Positions 1 through 8,470 of a DNA stretch of 64,000 nucleotides are shown here, piece by piece. The notes beneath the pieces are model-generated. The model was not told the origin of the DNA, did no database searches, and saw nothing but the letters and a program-made list of their open reading frames with translations. Numbering within the stretch: the first letter of the stretch is position 1; each line of letters starts with the position of its first letter. A program made the position numbers and the translations under genes. The DNA is from Piscinibacter sp047602365 (GTDB lineage Bacteria > Pseudomonadota > Gammaproteobacteria > Burkholderiales > Burkholderiaceae_C). The DNA is taken from positions 1,116,001 through 1,180,000 of the forward strand of contig JASGHM010000001.1 in assembly GCA_047602365.1 (NCBI GenBank). The letters are read 5' to 3'.

Positions 1-49
1 CCGTGAACGAGAGCGAGCGCGGCCGCGGGACGGCGGGGTGGTTTGTAGA

Positions 50-1150
50 ATGAATTATCCACGAGGGCCCCCGGCCCGCACCGCCTTGACCGCCACACCC
101 TCCCCCGCCCCGATCTCCTGGCATGACACGGCCCGGCAGGCCGCCTTCGAGCGCTGGCTGGCCGACGTCGCCGCGCGCCGCGCGCTGCAGCCGGCGACCT
201 TGCGCAGTGCCTCCAGCGATGCCAGCTTCCGCCGCTACTTCCGCGTCGACGGCGCCGCCGGCGCGAGCTTCATCGTGATGGACGCACCGCCGCCGCAGGA
301 GGACGTGCGCCCCTTCGTCGCCGTCGCCGCGCTGATCCACGCCGCCGGACTGAACGCACCGCCGGTGCTCGAGCAGGACGTGGAGCAGGGTTTCCTGCTG
401 CTCGGCGACCTGGGTTCGCGCCTGTACCTCGGCGAGCTGCACGACGCCGTCGCGCGCCAGGACACCTCGCGCCGCGAAGCGCTGATGCGCGATGCGATCG
501 CCGCGCTGGTGCAGTTCCAGTCGCGCGCCGATGCGAGCGGCCTGCCGCCCTACGATGACGCGCTGCTGCGCCGCGAGCTGGCGCTGTTCCCCGACTGGTG
601 CGTGGCGCGCGAGCACGGCGTCACCTGGAGCGAGGCGCAGCAGCAGCAATGGCAGGCCGCCTGCGACCTGCTGGTGAAGAGCGCGCTGGCCCAGCCGACG
701 GTGGCGGTGCACCGCGACTACATGCCGCGCAACCTGATGGTGGCCGAGCCCAACCCCGGCATCCTCGACTTCCAGGACGCGGTGCGCGGCCCGATCAGCT
801 ACGACGTCGCCTCGCTGCTGCGCGACGCCTTCATCTCCTGGCAGGAAGAGCAGGAGATCGACTGGGCGGTGCGCTACTGGGAGGCGGCGCGCAGGGCGGC
901 GCTGCCGGTGCCGCCGGACTTCGGCGACTTCTGGCGGCAGCTGGAATGGATGGGCCTGCAGCGCCACCTGAAGGTGCTGGGCATCTTCTGCCGCCTGAAG
1001 CACCGCGACGGCAAGCCGAAGTACAGCGAGGACCTGCCGCGCTTCTTCGCCTACGCGCACAAGGTGGCGACGCGCTACAACGGCCTGGGCCCGCTGGCGC
1101 GACTGCTCGAGCCGCTGATGGGCACCGAGCGGGTCGACGCCTTCTACTGA
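50..1150 (+). CDS. amgK: AmgK-like sugar kinase (aminoglycoside phosphotransferase fold)
   Basis: A 366-residue cytoplasmic kinase of the APH/choline-kinase fold. The catalytic-loop motif VHRDYMPRNLMV (about residue 225) and the metal-binding LDFQDAVRGPISYD that follows are clear. In Pseudomonas and Betaproteobacteria this family includes AmgK, which phosphorylates N-acetylmuramate/N-acetylglucosamine at the anomeric carbon for cell-wall recycling. I infer that role from length and motifs. The usual partner murU is not seen downstream; instead a convergent LysR gene overlaps the last 7 bases. The ATG at 50 is preferred over an in-frame GTG at 38 because family members start close to the conserved aromatic/basic N-terminus. 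The upstream neighbour is outside the window. Confidence 0.8.
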   Translation: MNYPRGPPARTALTATPSPAPISWHDTARQAAFERWLADVAARRALQPATLRSASSDASFRRYFRVDGAAGASFIVMDAPPPQEDVRPFVAVAALIHAAGLNAPPVLEQDVEQGFLLLGDLGSRLYLGELHDAVARQDTSRREALMRDAIAALVQFQSRADASGLPPYDDALLRRELALFPDWCVAREHGVTWSEAQQQQWQAACDLLVKSALAQPTVAVHRDYMPRNLMVAEPNPGILDFQDAVRGPISYDVASLLRDAFISWQEEQEIDWAVRYWEAARRAALPVPPDFGDFWRQLEWMGLQRHLKVLGIFCRLKHRDGKPKYSEDLPRFFAYAHKVATRYNGLGPLARLLEPLMGTERVDAFY

Positions 1151-2124
1151 ACTTTCTGCTGCGCCTTGTGCGTCGGCTGCGTCTCGCAGCCGGCCGCGAT
1201 CAGCCACGGGTCGCGGTCCTCGCCACCGAACACGCGCACCAGGAAGTCGACGAAAGCCCGCGTGCGCGCCGGCACGTGCTTGCGCGTCGGCATCGCGGCA
1301 TAGAGCGTCGCGTCGAACAGCCGCCACTCGGGCAGCACCCGCTCCAGCGCGCCCTCGCGCAGCGCATCCTCGGCGACGAAAGACGGCAGCCCGGCGATGC
1401 CCAGGCCGTGCAGCGCGGCGGCGTAGAGCATGTCGACATGCGTGGTGCCGAGCAGCGGGCGCGGCGGCGCGAGCGTCACCGAGTCGCCGGACGGCTCGTC
1501 GTCGCCGAAGATGCCGCGCACGAAGTTCACCTCGCGCAGGAAGGTCGGCAGCATCGCGTCGTGCTGGCCCAGGTCCTTGGGGTGCTGTGGCCGGCCACGG
1601 CGGTCCAGGTACTCCGGCGAGGCACAGGCAACCATCTCGCTGCGCGCCAGGCGACGGGCGACGAAGTCACCGTCCAGCGGCCTCCGCGCCACCGTCAGCA
1701 GGGTCACGTCGAAGGCCTCGTCGACGGTGTCGACCGGCCCCGGCGCGACCAGCTCGATCGTCACCTTCGGGTATTGCGCGTGGAACGCCGGCAGGTGTTT
1801 GGCGAGCTGGTGCACCGCCAGTGCCGGCGGTGACAGCACGCGCAGGTGCCCGCGCGGTTCGCTGGCCGCCGCGCTGGCCAGCGCCTCGGCCTCCTCGACC
1901 TCGGTGAGGATGGCGCGCACGCGTTCGAGGTAGTTCTCGCCGATGTCGGTCAGCGAGAGCCGCCGCGTGGTGCGGTTGATCAGCCGGGCGCCGAGGTGCT
2001 CCTCGAGGTCGGCCACCAGGCGCGTGACGACGGCGGGCGAGAGGTTCAGCTCGCGCGCCGCGCCGGCGAAGCTGCCAGCGTCGATGACACGGGCGAAGAC
2101 ACGCATCGAGTGGAGTCGGTCCAT
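1144..2124 (-). CDS. LysR-family transcriptional regulator
   Basis: A 326-residue LysR regulator. The N-terminal winged helix-turn-helix (residues 1-60) reads DAGSFAGAARELNLSPAVVT followed by LGARLINRTTRRLSLTDIG. It is followed by a periplasmic-binding-protein-like effector domain (about 90-300). It belongs to the large CrgA/DsdC-like LysR group common in Burkholderiales. It overlaps the 3' end of the upstream kinase tail-to-tail by 7 bases. It is divergent from the DUF4148 gene at 2235, so the 110-base gap probably holds both promoters, and its target may be that gene. The effector is unknown. Confidence 0.93.
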   Translation of the reverse strand: MDRLHSMRVFARVIDAGSFAGAARELNLSPAVVTRLVADLEEHLGARLINRTTRRLSLTDIGENYLERVRAILTEVEEAEALASAAASEPRGHLRVLSPPALAVHQLAKHLPAFHAQYPKVTIELVAPGPVDTVDEAFDVTLLTVARRPLDGDFVARRLARSEMVACASPEYLDRRGRPQHPKDLGQHDAMLPTFLREVNFVRGIFGDDEPSGDSVTLAPPRPLLGTTHVDMLYAAALHGLGIAGLPSFVAEDALREGALERVLPEWRLFDATLYAAMPTRKHVPARTRAFVDFLVRVFGGEDRDPWLIAAGCETQPTHKAQQKVQ

Positions 2125-2234
2125 TGAATTGTTTCTGCTTCAGCAATGCCGTGTTCGATCGTACGCGGTTTATTGAATGAACGGCAATGCCTACAGTTCA
2201 TCCCATCGCAACGCTGAACTGAAAGGAAAGCACC

Positions 2235-2552
2235 ATGAACAGCAAGCAACTCATCGCCGCCGCCGCCTTCGCCGTGATCGGCAGCTCCGCCTTCGCCGTC
2301 GACGCCGAGCAGGTGGTCGCGCCCAAGGGCCAGCTGACCCGCGCCGAAGTGCAAGCCGAATACACCCGTGCCCGCACCGCCGGCGAACTGGTCTACTCGA
2401 ACGAGAGCTACAGCGGCGTGCGCGCCCAGTCGTTCGCCGCCCGCAACGGCGCGATCGAGCGCACCGCCACCCGCAGCCGCGACGAAGTGCGCGAGGAAGC
2501 CCGCGCCGCCGGCCGCAACGCGACGTTCAACCAGAACTACGTCGGTGGCTGA
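2235..2552 (+). CDS. Exported DUF4148 protein
   Basis: A 105-residue small exported protein. It has a classical signal peptide (MNSKQLIAAAAFAVIGSSAFA, cleavage after AFA). The mature part is charged and rich in Ala/Arg, with the GQLTRAEVQAEYTRARTAGEL segment typical of DUF4148, a family largely restricted to Burkholderiales. Function is unknown; members are often abundant periplasmic proteins. A good ribosome-binding site (AAAGGAAAG) lies about 7 bases before the ATG. The gene is monocistronic: a palindrome and a strong terminator follow immediately, before the FAD gene. Confidence 0.88.
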   Translation: MNSKQLIAAAAFAVIGSSAFAVDAEQVVAPKGQLTRAEVQAEYTRARTAGELVYSNESYSGVRAQSFAARNGAIERTATRSRDEVREEARAAGRNATFNQNYVGG

Positions 2553-2600
2553 GCCCGGACGAGGGGCCGTGCCTGCGCACGGATCCTCGCCTGGCGAAGC

Positions 2601-2622
2601 GGCCCGGCTTGCAAGCCGGGCC
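2601..2622. repeat. Perfect 22-bp palindrome
   Basis: GGCCCGGCTTGCAAGCCGGG plus CC reads the same on both strands. It lies between the DUF4148 stop and the terminator at 2638 and could form a cruciform or an RNA hairpin in the DUF4148 mRNA tail. There is no T tract, so on its own it is not an intrinsic terminator. Confidence 0.7.
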
Positions 2623-2637
2623 GTGGACGAACTGCAC

Positions 2638-2665
2638 AAGGCCGCCCCTCCGGGCGGCCTTTGTC
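2638..2665 (+). terminator. Rho-independent terminator after DUF4148 gene
   Basis: A GC stem AAGGCCGCC-CCTCC-GGGCGGCCTT (about 9 bp, tight loop) is followed by TTGTC. The stem is strong and the T run is short, as usual in high-GC genomes. It separates the DUF4148 transcript from the FAD-protein gene starting at 2691. Confidence 0.75.
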
Positions 2666-2690
2666 ATGGCCGGCCCGACAATAGGCGGCC

Positions 2691-4367
2691 ATGCTGCGAA
2701 TCACCGAACTGCGCCTGCCGCTGAACCACCCCGAGCCCGCCTTGCGCGAGGCGGTGCTGGCGCGGCTGGGCATCGCCGACGCGGCGCTCAAGCGCATCGA
2801 GATGTTCCGCCGCGGCTACGACGCCCGCCGCAAGAGCGACATCGTGCTGGTCTACACGCTGGACTGCGAACTCGACGACGAGGCCGCGGTGCTGGCCCGT
2901 CACGCCGGCGACCCGCATGTGCGCGTCGCGCCGGACACCCGCTACCGCTTCGTCGGCCATGCGCCGGCAGACTTCGCCGCGGTGCAGCCGCCGCGCCCGG
3001 TCGTCATCGGCTTCGGCCCCTGCGGCCTGTTCGCCGCGCTGATCCTCGCGCAGATGGGGCTGCGGCCGATCGTGCTCGAACGCGGCAAGGCGGTGCGCGA
3101 GCGCACGCAGGACACCTGGGGCCTGTGGCGCAAGCGCGAGCTGAACCCGGAGTCGAACGTGCAGTTCGGCGAGGGCGGCGCCGGCACCTTCTCCGACGGC
3201 AAGCTGTGGAGCCAGATCAGCGACCCGCGCCACCTGACGCGCAAGGTGCTGACCGAGTTCGTCAAGGCCGGCGCGCCGGAAGAGATCCTTTACGTCAGCA
3301 AGCCGCACATCGGCACCTTCCGGCTGGTCAGCATGATCGAGAAGATGCGCGCCGAGATCGAGGCGCTGGGCGGCGAGATCCGCTTCCAGGCGCATGTCAC
3401 CGACCTGCGCATCGAGGCCGGCCGGGTGCGCGGCGTGGCCCTCGAGGACGGCACGCAGATCGACGCCGAGCACGTGGTCCTCGCACTCGGCCACAGCGCA
3501 CGCGACACCTTCGCCATGCTGCATGCGCGCGGTGTCTTCATGGAGCCCAAGCCCTTCTCGGTGGGTTTTCGCATCGAGCATCCGCAGTCGATCGTCGACC
3601 GTGCGCGCTTCGGCCCCAATGCCGGCAACCCGCTGCTCGGCGCGGCCGACTACAAGCTGGTGCATCACGCGAAGAACGGGCGTTCGGTCTACAGCTTCTG
3701 CATGTGCCCCGGCGGCACCGTGGTCGCAGCCACGTCCGAGGCGGGCCGCGTGGTCACCAACGGCATGAGCCAGTACTCGCGCAACGAGCGCAACGCCAAC
3801 GCCGGCATCGTCGTCGGCATCGCGCCGGCCGACTACCGCCAGGACGGGCGCAAGGCCGACGACGGCGGCCCGGTCAACCCGCTGGACGGCATCGCCTTCC
3901 AGCGCGCGCTGGAGTCGCGCGCGTTCGTGCTCGGCGGCGAAAACTACGACGCGCCGGGCCAGCGCCTGGCCGACTTCCTCGCCAACCGGGCCTCGCGCGA
4001 GTTCGACACGGTGCAGCCTTCGTACAAGCCGGGTGTGCGGCCGACCAACCTCGGCGAGCCCGGCAACGAGATCCTGCCCGCCTACGCGATCGAGGCGATC
4101 CGCGAGGCGCTGCCCGCCTTCGACCGGCAGATCAAGGGCTTCGCGATGCCGGATGCTGTGCTCACCGGCGTGGAGACGCGCACCTCGTCACCGTTGCGCA
4201 TCACGCGCGGGCGCGACTGGCAGAGCCTGAACGTCAAGGGCCTGTACCCGGCCGGCGAAGGCGCGGGCTATGCGGGCGGCATCATGTCCGCCGGTGTCGA
4301 CGGCATCGAGGTGGCCGAGGCCGTCGGCCGGGCGATGCTCGCCGCCGCGGCCGCTACTGCGGCTTGA
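2691..4367 (+). CDS. FAD-dependent oxidoreductase (COG2509-type)
   Basis: A 558-residue flavoprotein of the COG2509 family (uncharacterised FAD-dependent dehydrogenases). A roughly 95-residue N-terminal alpha/beta domain precedes the Rossmann dinucleotide fold VIGFGPCGLFAALILAQMG (about residues 104-122). Then comes the GEGGAGTFSDGKL motif typical of the family. A C-terminal GEGAGYAGGIMSAGVDGI closes the FAD site. The physiological substrate is not known for the family. The ATG at 2691 follows a terminator by about 25 bases. The 3' end overlaps the convergent gene at 4354 by 14 bases. Confidence 0.88.
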   Translation: MLRITELRLPLNHPEPALREAVLARLGIADAALKRIEMFRRGYDARRKSDIVLVYTLDCELDDEAAVLARHAGDPHVRVAPDTRYRFVGHAPADFAAVQPPRPVVIGFGPCGLFAALILAQMGLRPIVLERGKAVRERTQDTWGLWRKRELNPESNVQFGEGGAGTFSDGKLWSQISDPRHLTRKVLTEFVKAGAPEEILYVSKPHIGTFRLVSMIEKMRAEIEALGGEIRFQAHVTDLRIEAGRVRGVALEDGTQIDAEHVVLALGHSARDTFAMLHARGVFMEPKPFSVGFRIEHPQSIVDRARFGPNAGNPLLGAADYKLVHHAKNGRSVYSFCMCPGGTVVAATSEAGRVVTNGMSQYSRNERNANAGIVVGIAPADYRQDGRKADDGGPVNPLDGIAFQRALESRAFVLGGENYDAPGQRLADFLANRASREFDTVQPSYKPGVRPTNLGEPGNEILPAYAIEAIREALPAFDRQIKGFAMPDAVLTGVETRTSSPLRITRGRDWQSLNVKGLYPAGEGAGYAGGIMSAGVDGIEVAEAVGRAMLAAAAATAA

Positions 4368-4836
4368 CCAGCAGGTCCTGGATCGCCACCGACTTGACCG
4401 CCGCATCCTCGCTGTCGTCGCCGAGGTAGGCGTTCAGTCGGTCGCGCATGTCTTCGGCGAGCCGGGGAATGCCCTCCGGCGAGCCGATCTGTTCGCGGGT
4501 CTGCTGCGCGATGCTGACCTCGAGCAGCAGGCCGACCTGCTGCACGTTGCGCTGGATCTGCGCCTTGGCGTCGCTGTCCTGCACGTCGAGCGCGACGCGT
4601 GCCTTGACCACCGTGCCGTCGACCGTGGTCGCCCGCACCTGCGGCAGGCTGACCCAGTCGGGCATCGCCTTGGCCGGCGGCGGTTCGTTCCACGGCAGGT
4701 CGACCCAGGACATGCCCACCGACACGCCCACCGGCAGGGCCACCAGCGCGGCCAGGATGGCGACGACGATCGTGTTGCGCCGGTTGTCGGTGCCGGCATC
4801 GGGGTCGGACTGGTGCGGTGTCGGGGAGGTGGCCAT
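4354..4836 (-). CDS. Single-pass membrane protein with FliL-like domain
   Basis: A 160-residue protein. A polar N-terminal tail (residues 1-20) is followed by one membrane segment (IVVAILAALVALPVGVSVGM, about 22-42). The periplasmic domain has the pattern VKARVALDVQD...VGLLLEVSI...LNAYL...VKSVAIQDLLVKP. This spacing resembles FliL, the stator-associated flagellar protein, which also has one N-terminal membrane helix and a length near 155-170. No flagellar genes are nearby, so this may be a FliL-like protein with another role. The assignment rests on pattern only. It overlaps the convergent FAD gene by 14 bases. Confidence 0.5.
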   Translation of the reverse strand: MATSPTPHQSDPDAGTDNRRNTIVVAILAALVALPVGVSVGMSWVDLPWNEPPPAKAMPDWVSLPQVRATTVDGTVVKARVALDVQDSDAKAQIQRNVQQVGLLLEVSIAQQTREQIGSPEGIPRLAEDMRDRLNAYLGDDSEDAAVKSVAIQDLLVKPQ

Positions 4837-4950
4837 CGTCGGCGGATCGGCAGGTCGAAGCCCCGATTAGAGGGCCCGCGACGCTGCCTCGACCGCCGGA
4901 TCAGCGTGCCGAAAACCGCACAGTTGTGGCGGCTGCCACGAAAGCCCCGA

Positions 4951-6426
4951 CTACGGGCAGGCGGCCATCACTTGTGCGACCGCTGCCGTCAACTTCTTGC
5001 CGTACGGCACATGCAGGAACTCGTTCGGGCCGTGCGCGTTGCTCTTCGGCCCGAGCACGCCACAGACCATCATCTGCGCCCTCGGGAAGCCCTGCTGCAG
5101 CATGCTCATCAGCGGGATCGTGCCGCCCTGGCCGATGTAGCCGCAGGGCGCGCCGAAGTGGGTGCCCGACGCGGCGTTCAGTGCGTCCTCGAGCCACGGC
5201 GCCAGCGCCGGCGCGTTCCAGCCGCTGGCGCCCTGCGCGCCGACGCGGCCATCGGCGGCAAACGTGACCTTCGCGTTGTACGGCGCGTTGTCCTCGAGCA
5301 GCGCCTTCAACTCGGCCGCGGCGCTGTTGCCGTCGACCAGCGGCGGCAGGCGCAGCGACAGCTTGAACGCGGTGTAGGGCCGCAGCACGTTGCCGGCGTT
5401 GCGCAGTTCGGGGAAGCCGTCGGCGCCGGTCACGCTCAGCGTCGGCTTCCAGGTGCGGTTGATCAGTGCCTGTGTCGGGTCGGTGGTGGTCGGCAGCGTC
5501 GGGCCGCCGTCGGCGCCGCAGGCCCAGGGGAAGCGCTTCCACACTTCGTCGCCGAGGATGGCCGCAGTGGCACGCGCCTGCTCGAGACGATCGGCCGGGA
5601 TCTCGCAGTGGAAGGCCTGCGGCAGCAGGTTGCCGGTCTTCGAGTCCTCCAGCCGGTCGAGCACCTGGCGCAGGATGCGGAAGCTCGACGGCACCAGGCC
5701 GCTCGAATCGCCCGAGTGCACCCCCTCGGTGAGGATCTCCACCTTCAGCGTGCCGGTGACGTTGCCGCGCAGGCTGGTGGTCAGCCACAGCTGGTCGTAG
5801 TTGCCGGCGCCGCTGTCCAGGCAGACCACCAGGGCGACGTTGCCCAGCCGCGGCCGCAGCTGGTCGATGTAGGCCGGCAGGTCGAAGGAGCCGCTCTCCT
5901 CGCAGCTCTCGATGATGCCGACGCAGCGCGGCCGCGGAATGCCTTGGCGGTCGAGCGCCTCGATCGCGGTGATCGAGGCGTAGATCGCGTAACCGTCGTC
6001 GGCGCCGCCGCGGCCGTAGAGCAGGCCGTTCTCGTACTTCGGCGTCCACGGGCCGAGGTCGTTGCGCCAGCCGTTGAACTCGGGCTGCTTGTCGAGGTGG
6101 CCGTACAGGCAGATGGTGTCGCTGCTGCCTGGTTTGGTGGCTGGCACCTCGAAGAAGATCACTGGCGTGCGGCCAGGCAGGCGCACCACCTCCAGCGTCA
6201 GGCCGGCGATCCTGCGCCCTTCCACCCAGTTCGCCGCGTCGCGGACCACGCGCTCGATCTGCCCATTCTTCGCCCAGTCGGCGTCGAACATCGGGCTCTT
6301 CGCGGGGATGGCGATGTAGTCGGTCAGCGCCGGGACGATGCGCTGGTCCCAGGCCTGCGCGGTGAAATCGGCGATCGCGGAGGCTTCGTCGGGCTGCAGC
6401 GGCAGCAGCGGGTCGCGGGCGTTCAT
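4951..6426 (-). CDS. M20-family metallopeptidase (dipeptidase-like)
   Basis: A 491-residue dizinc peptidase. Metal-site motifs appear in order: YGHLDKQP (first His/Asp), GGADDGYA (bridging Asp) and ESCEESGS (catalytic Glu-Glu). A lid/dimerisation domain lies between about residues 215 and 370. Length and motifs match the carnosinase/CPG2-like M20 dipeptidases, which cleave dipeptides or deacylate amino acids in the cytoplasm. There is no signal peptide. A GGGAGCC ribosome-binding site precedes the ATG. The alpha/beta hydrolase gene upstream on the same strand ends 44 bases away, so the two may be cotranscribed. Confidence 0.9.
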   Translation of the reverse strand: MNARDPLLPLQPDEASAIADFTAQAWDQRIVPALTDYIAIPAKSPMFDADWAKNGQIERVVRDAANWVEGRRIAGLTLEVVRLPGRTPVIFFEVPATKPGSSDTICLYGHLDKQPEFNGWRNDLGPWTPKYENGLLYGRGGADDGYAIYASITAIEALDRQGIPRPRCVGIIESCEESGSFDLPAYIDQLRPRLGNVALVVCLDSGAGNYDQLWLTTSLRGNVTGTLKVEILTEGVHSGDSSGLVPSSFRILRQVLDRLEDSKTGNLLPQAFHCEIPADRLEQARATAAILGDEVWKRFPWACGADGGPTLPTTTDPTQALINRTWKPTLSVTGADGFPELRNAGNVLRPYTAFKLSLRLPPLVDGNSAAAELKALLEDNAPYNAKVTFAADGRVGAQGASGWNAPALAPWLEDALNAASGTHFGAPCGYIGQGGTIPLMSMLQQGFPRAQMMVCGVLGPKSNAHGPNEFLHVPYGKKLTAAVAQVMAACP

Positions 6427-6470
6427 TCAGGGGCTCCCTTCGAAGGCGGGGTGTCGAGTGTAGAACCGCG

Positions 6471-7307
6471 TCAGCCGCGCTGCAGCAACCACTCGCGCAG
6501 ACGCGCAAGCACCTGGGCCTGCTCGGGCTCGTTGAAGATCTCGTGGTACAGCGGTGCGAACACCTGAGCCTGCACGACGCCCGCCGGTGCCGCCGCCGCG
6601 AACTCGGCGCTGCCGCGCGGCGCGACGCAGCGGTCGCTGCCGGCCCACATCAGCAGCGTCGGCACGCGCCAGCGCGACGCGCTCGCGCGCACGAACTCGC
6701 CGCCGTCGAGAATGAAGCGCGCCAGCCGCGGCGTGATGCGGTCGTGCACCAACGGGTCGGCGACGTAAGCCTGCACGACGGTGGCGTCGCGCGACACCCA
6801 CGCCGGCTTCAGCCCGTTGCCGACCGCGAGGTCCGGCGCCAGCCGGCCGAGCGAGGCCAGCAGCAGCTTCTGCAGCGGGTTCATGTCGGCGGCCAGCGCC
6901 GGCGAGGACAGCACCAGCGCGTCGACCTCGCGGTGCCAGCGCGCCGGCTGCGCCTGCAGGCCCTCGGCGACGAAGCGCGCCGCGATCAGCCCACCCATGC
7001 TGTGGCCGAGCAGCAGCAGGCGTCCGGGCCGCGCTGCGCGTGTCGCGTCGATCACGACGGCCAGGTCCTCGAGCAGTGCCGTGTCGCTGGCGATGCGCCC
7101 TCGCGCGCCGCCGCTGCGGCCGTGGCCGCGGTGATCGTGGGCGAACACCTCCCAGCCGGCATCGTTCAGCATGGCAGCCACGTGGGCGTAGCGGCCGCCA
7201 TGCTCGCCCAGGCCGTGCACGATCAGCACCGTGCCGCGCGGCTGCGCGCACGGCCAGTGGTGGACATGCAGGCTCAGGCCGTCGGCGGTGGTCAGGGTCG
7301 GGGTCAT
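6471..7307 (-). CDS. Alpha/beta hydrolase, monoacylglycerol-lipase-like
   Basis: A 278-residue serine hydrolase. The oxyanion segment HGLGEHGGRYAHVA near residue 30 and the nucleophile elbow GHSMGG near residue 100 are characteristic of PldB/monoglyceride lipases. A late His (YHEIFNEPE, about 255) completes the expected triad. It presumably hydrolyses monoacylglycerols or related esters. No signal peptide is visible. It lies upstream of the M20 peptidase gene on the same strand and is divergent from the crotonase gene at 7395. The exact substrate cannot be read from sequence. Confidence 0.87.
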   Translation of the reverse strand: MTPTLTTADGLSLHVHHWPCAQPRGTVLIVHGLGEHGGRYAHVAAMLNDAGWEVFAHDHRGHGRSGGARGRIASDTALLEDLAVVIDATRAARPGRLLLLGHSMGGLIAARFVAEGLQAQPARWHREVDALVLSSPALAADMNPLQKLLLASLGRLAPDLAVGNGLKPAWVSRDATVVQAYVADPLVHDRITPRLARFILDGGEFVRASASRWRVPTLLMWAGSDRCVAPRGSAEFAAAAPAGVVQAQVFAPLYHEIFNEPEQAQVLARLREWLLQRG

Positions 7308-7394
7308 GGCGCGAGTGTAGGCAGCGGCGGCAACGCTGCGGGATTGACAACACGGCGCATGGCGCTAGTCTCTCGCGCCTCGTTGGAGTCCACG

Positions 7395-8300
7395 ATGAAC
7401 GAATTCTTCAGCCTGCAGAACGACGGTCCGGTCGCCCACCTGCAGCTCAACCGCCCCGAGCGCATGAACACCATGACGCCGGAGTTCTTCCCGGCGCTGC
7501 GCGACGCGGTGCGTGGCCTGCAAGACGATGGTGCGACACGCGCGCTGGTGATCTCCTCCACCGGCAAGCACTTCAGCGCCGGCATGGCACTCGACGTGTT
7601 CGCCGCCGCGCCGCCGCGCTCGGCCGCGCCCGCCCACGACCGCCGCGACCCGAACGGCGACTCGCAGCGCCAGGCCGTCGGCGCACTGCTGCAGATGCTC
7701 GACACCGGCAGCGCGCGGGCACGCCTGAGCTTCCAGGAATCGCTGCGCCGACTGGTCGACTGCTTCGCCGCGATCGACGAGGCGCGCTTCCCGGTGATCT
7801 GCGCGGTGCAGGGTGGCTGCATCGGCGGCGCGCTGGACCTCGCCGCCGCCTGCGACATCCGCGTCTGCAGCGCCGACGCCTTCTTCACCGTGCAGGAAAT
7901 CCACATCGGCATGATGGCCGACCTCGGCGTGCTGCAGCGCCTGGCCAAGATCGTGCCGCCTGGCGTGGCGCGGCAGATGGCCTACACCGGCGAGCGTGTC
8001 GAGGCGAAGCGGGCGCTGGAGACCGGCCTGGTCAACGCCGTGCTGGCCGACCCCGGCGCGCTGCTCGACCATGCCATGACGCTGGCCCGGCAGATCGCCA
8101 TCAAGTCGCCGTTGGCAGTGGCTGGCAGCAAGTTGGCGCTCAACCATGCACGCGACCACGGCACTGCAGCGGCGCTGCAGCAGATGACGCTGCTGCAGAG
8201 CGCGATCTTCGACACCACCGAGATGGCCGAGGCGATCTCCGCGTGGAAGGACAAGCGTGACGGCGAGTTCGCCCCGCTGACGCCGATCGTGCGCATCTGA
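7395..8300 (+). CDS. Crotonase family, dienoyl-CoA isomerase-like
   Basis: A 301-residue crotonase-fold enzyme. The oxyanion-hole region KHFSAGMALDVF and the helix GCIGGALDLAAACDIR are typical. The segment DAFFTVQEIHIGMMADLGVL closely resembles delta3,5-delta2,4-dienoyl-CoA isomerase. It keeps the three acidic residues used by that enzyme: Asp in GALDL, Glu in QEIH and Asp in MADLG. I therefore prefer dienoyl-CoA isomerase over plain enoyl-CoA hydratase. It would act in beta-oxidation of unsaturated fatty acids. The ATG at 7395 begins the conserved domain; longer in-frame starts lack homology. No beta-oxidation partner gene is adjacent. Confidence 0.85.
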   Translation: MNEFFSLQNDGPVAHLQLNRPERMNTMTPEFFPALRDAVRGLQDDGATRALVISSTGKHFSAGMALDVFAAAPPRSAAPAHDRRDPNGDSQRQAVGALLQMLDTGSARARLSFQESLRRLVDCFAAIDEARFPVICAVQGGCIGGALDLAAACDIRVCSADAFFTVQEIHIGMMADLGVLQRLAKIVPPGVARQMAYTGERVEAKRALETGLVNAVLADPGALLDHAMTLARQIAIKSPLAVAGSKLALNHARDHGTAAALQQMTLLQSAIFDTTEMAEAISAWKDKRDGEFAPLTPIVRI

Positions 8301-8470
8301 CCGGCGGCTGCCGCGCCGCGGGCCCGCCTGCACGCGCGCGCATCTTTGGTTAGCATTGGTCAAGAGCAGTCCCTCGCACGCCGAGTTCATCCGCTCGCCC
8401 CCGCGTGTTTCTCCACTGAACCGGTTCGTCGGCCCATGAGGCCGGGCGGACGCCTTTTCGAGGACAGGTC

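Noticed and set aside
7395..8300. Linking the crotonase gene to the efflux operon
   Set aside because: A 170-base gap and unrelated function separate them; nothing in the sequence supports cotranscription.
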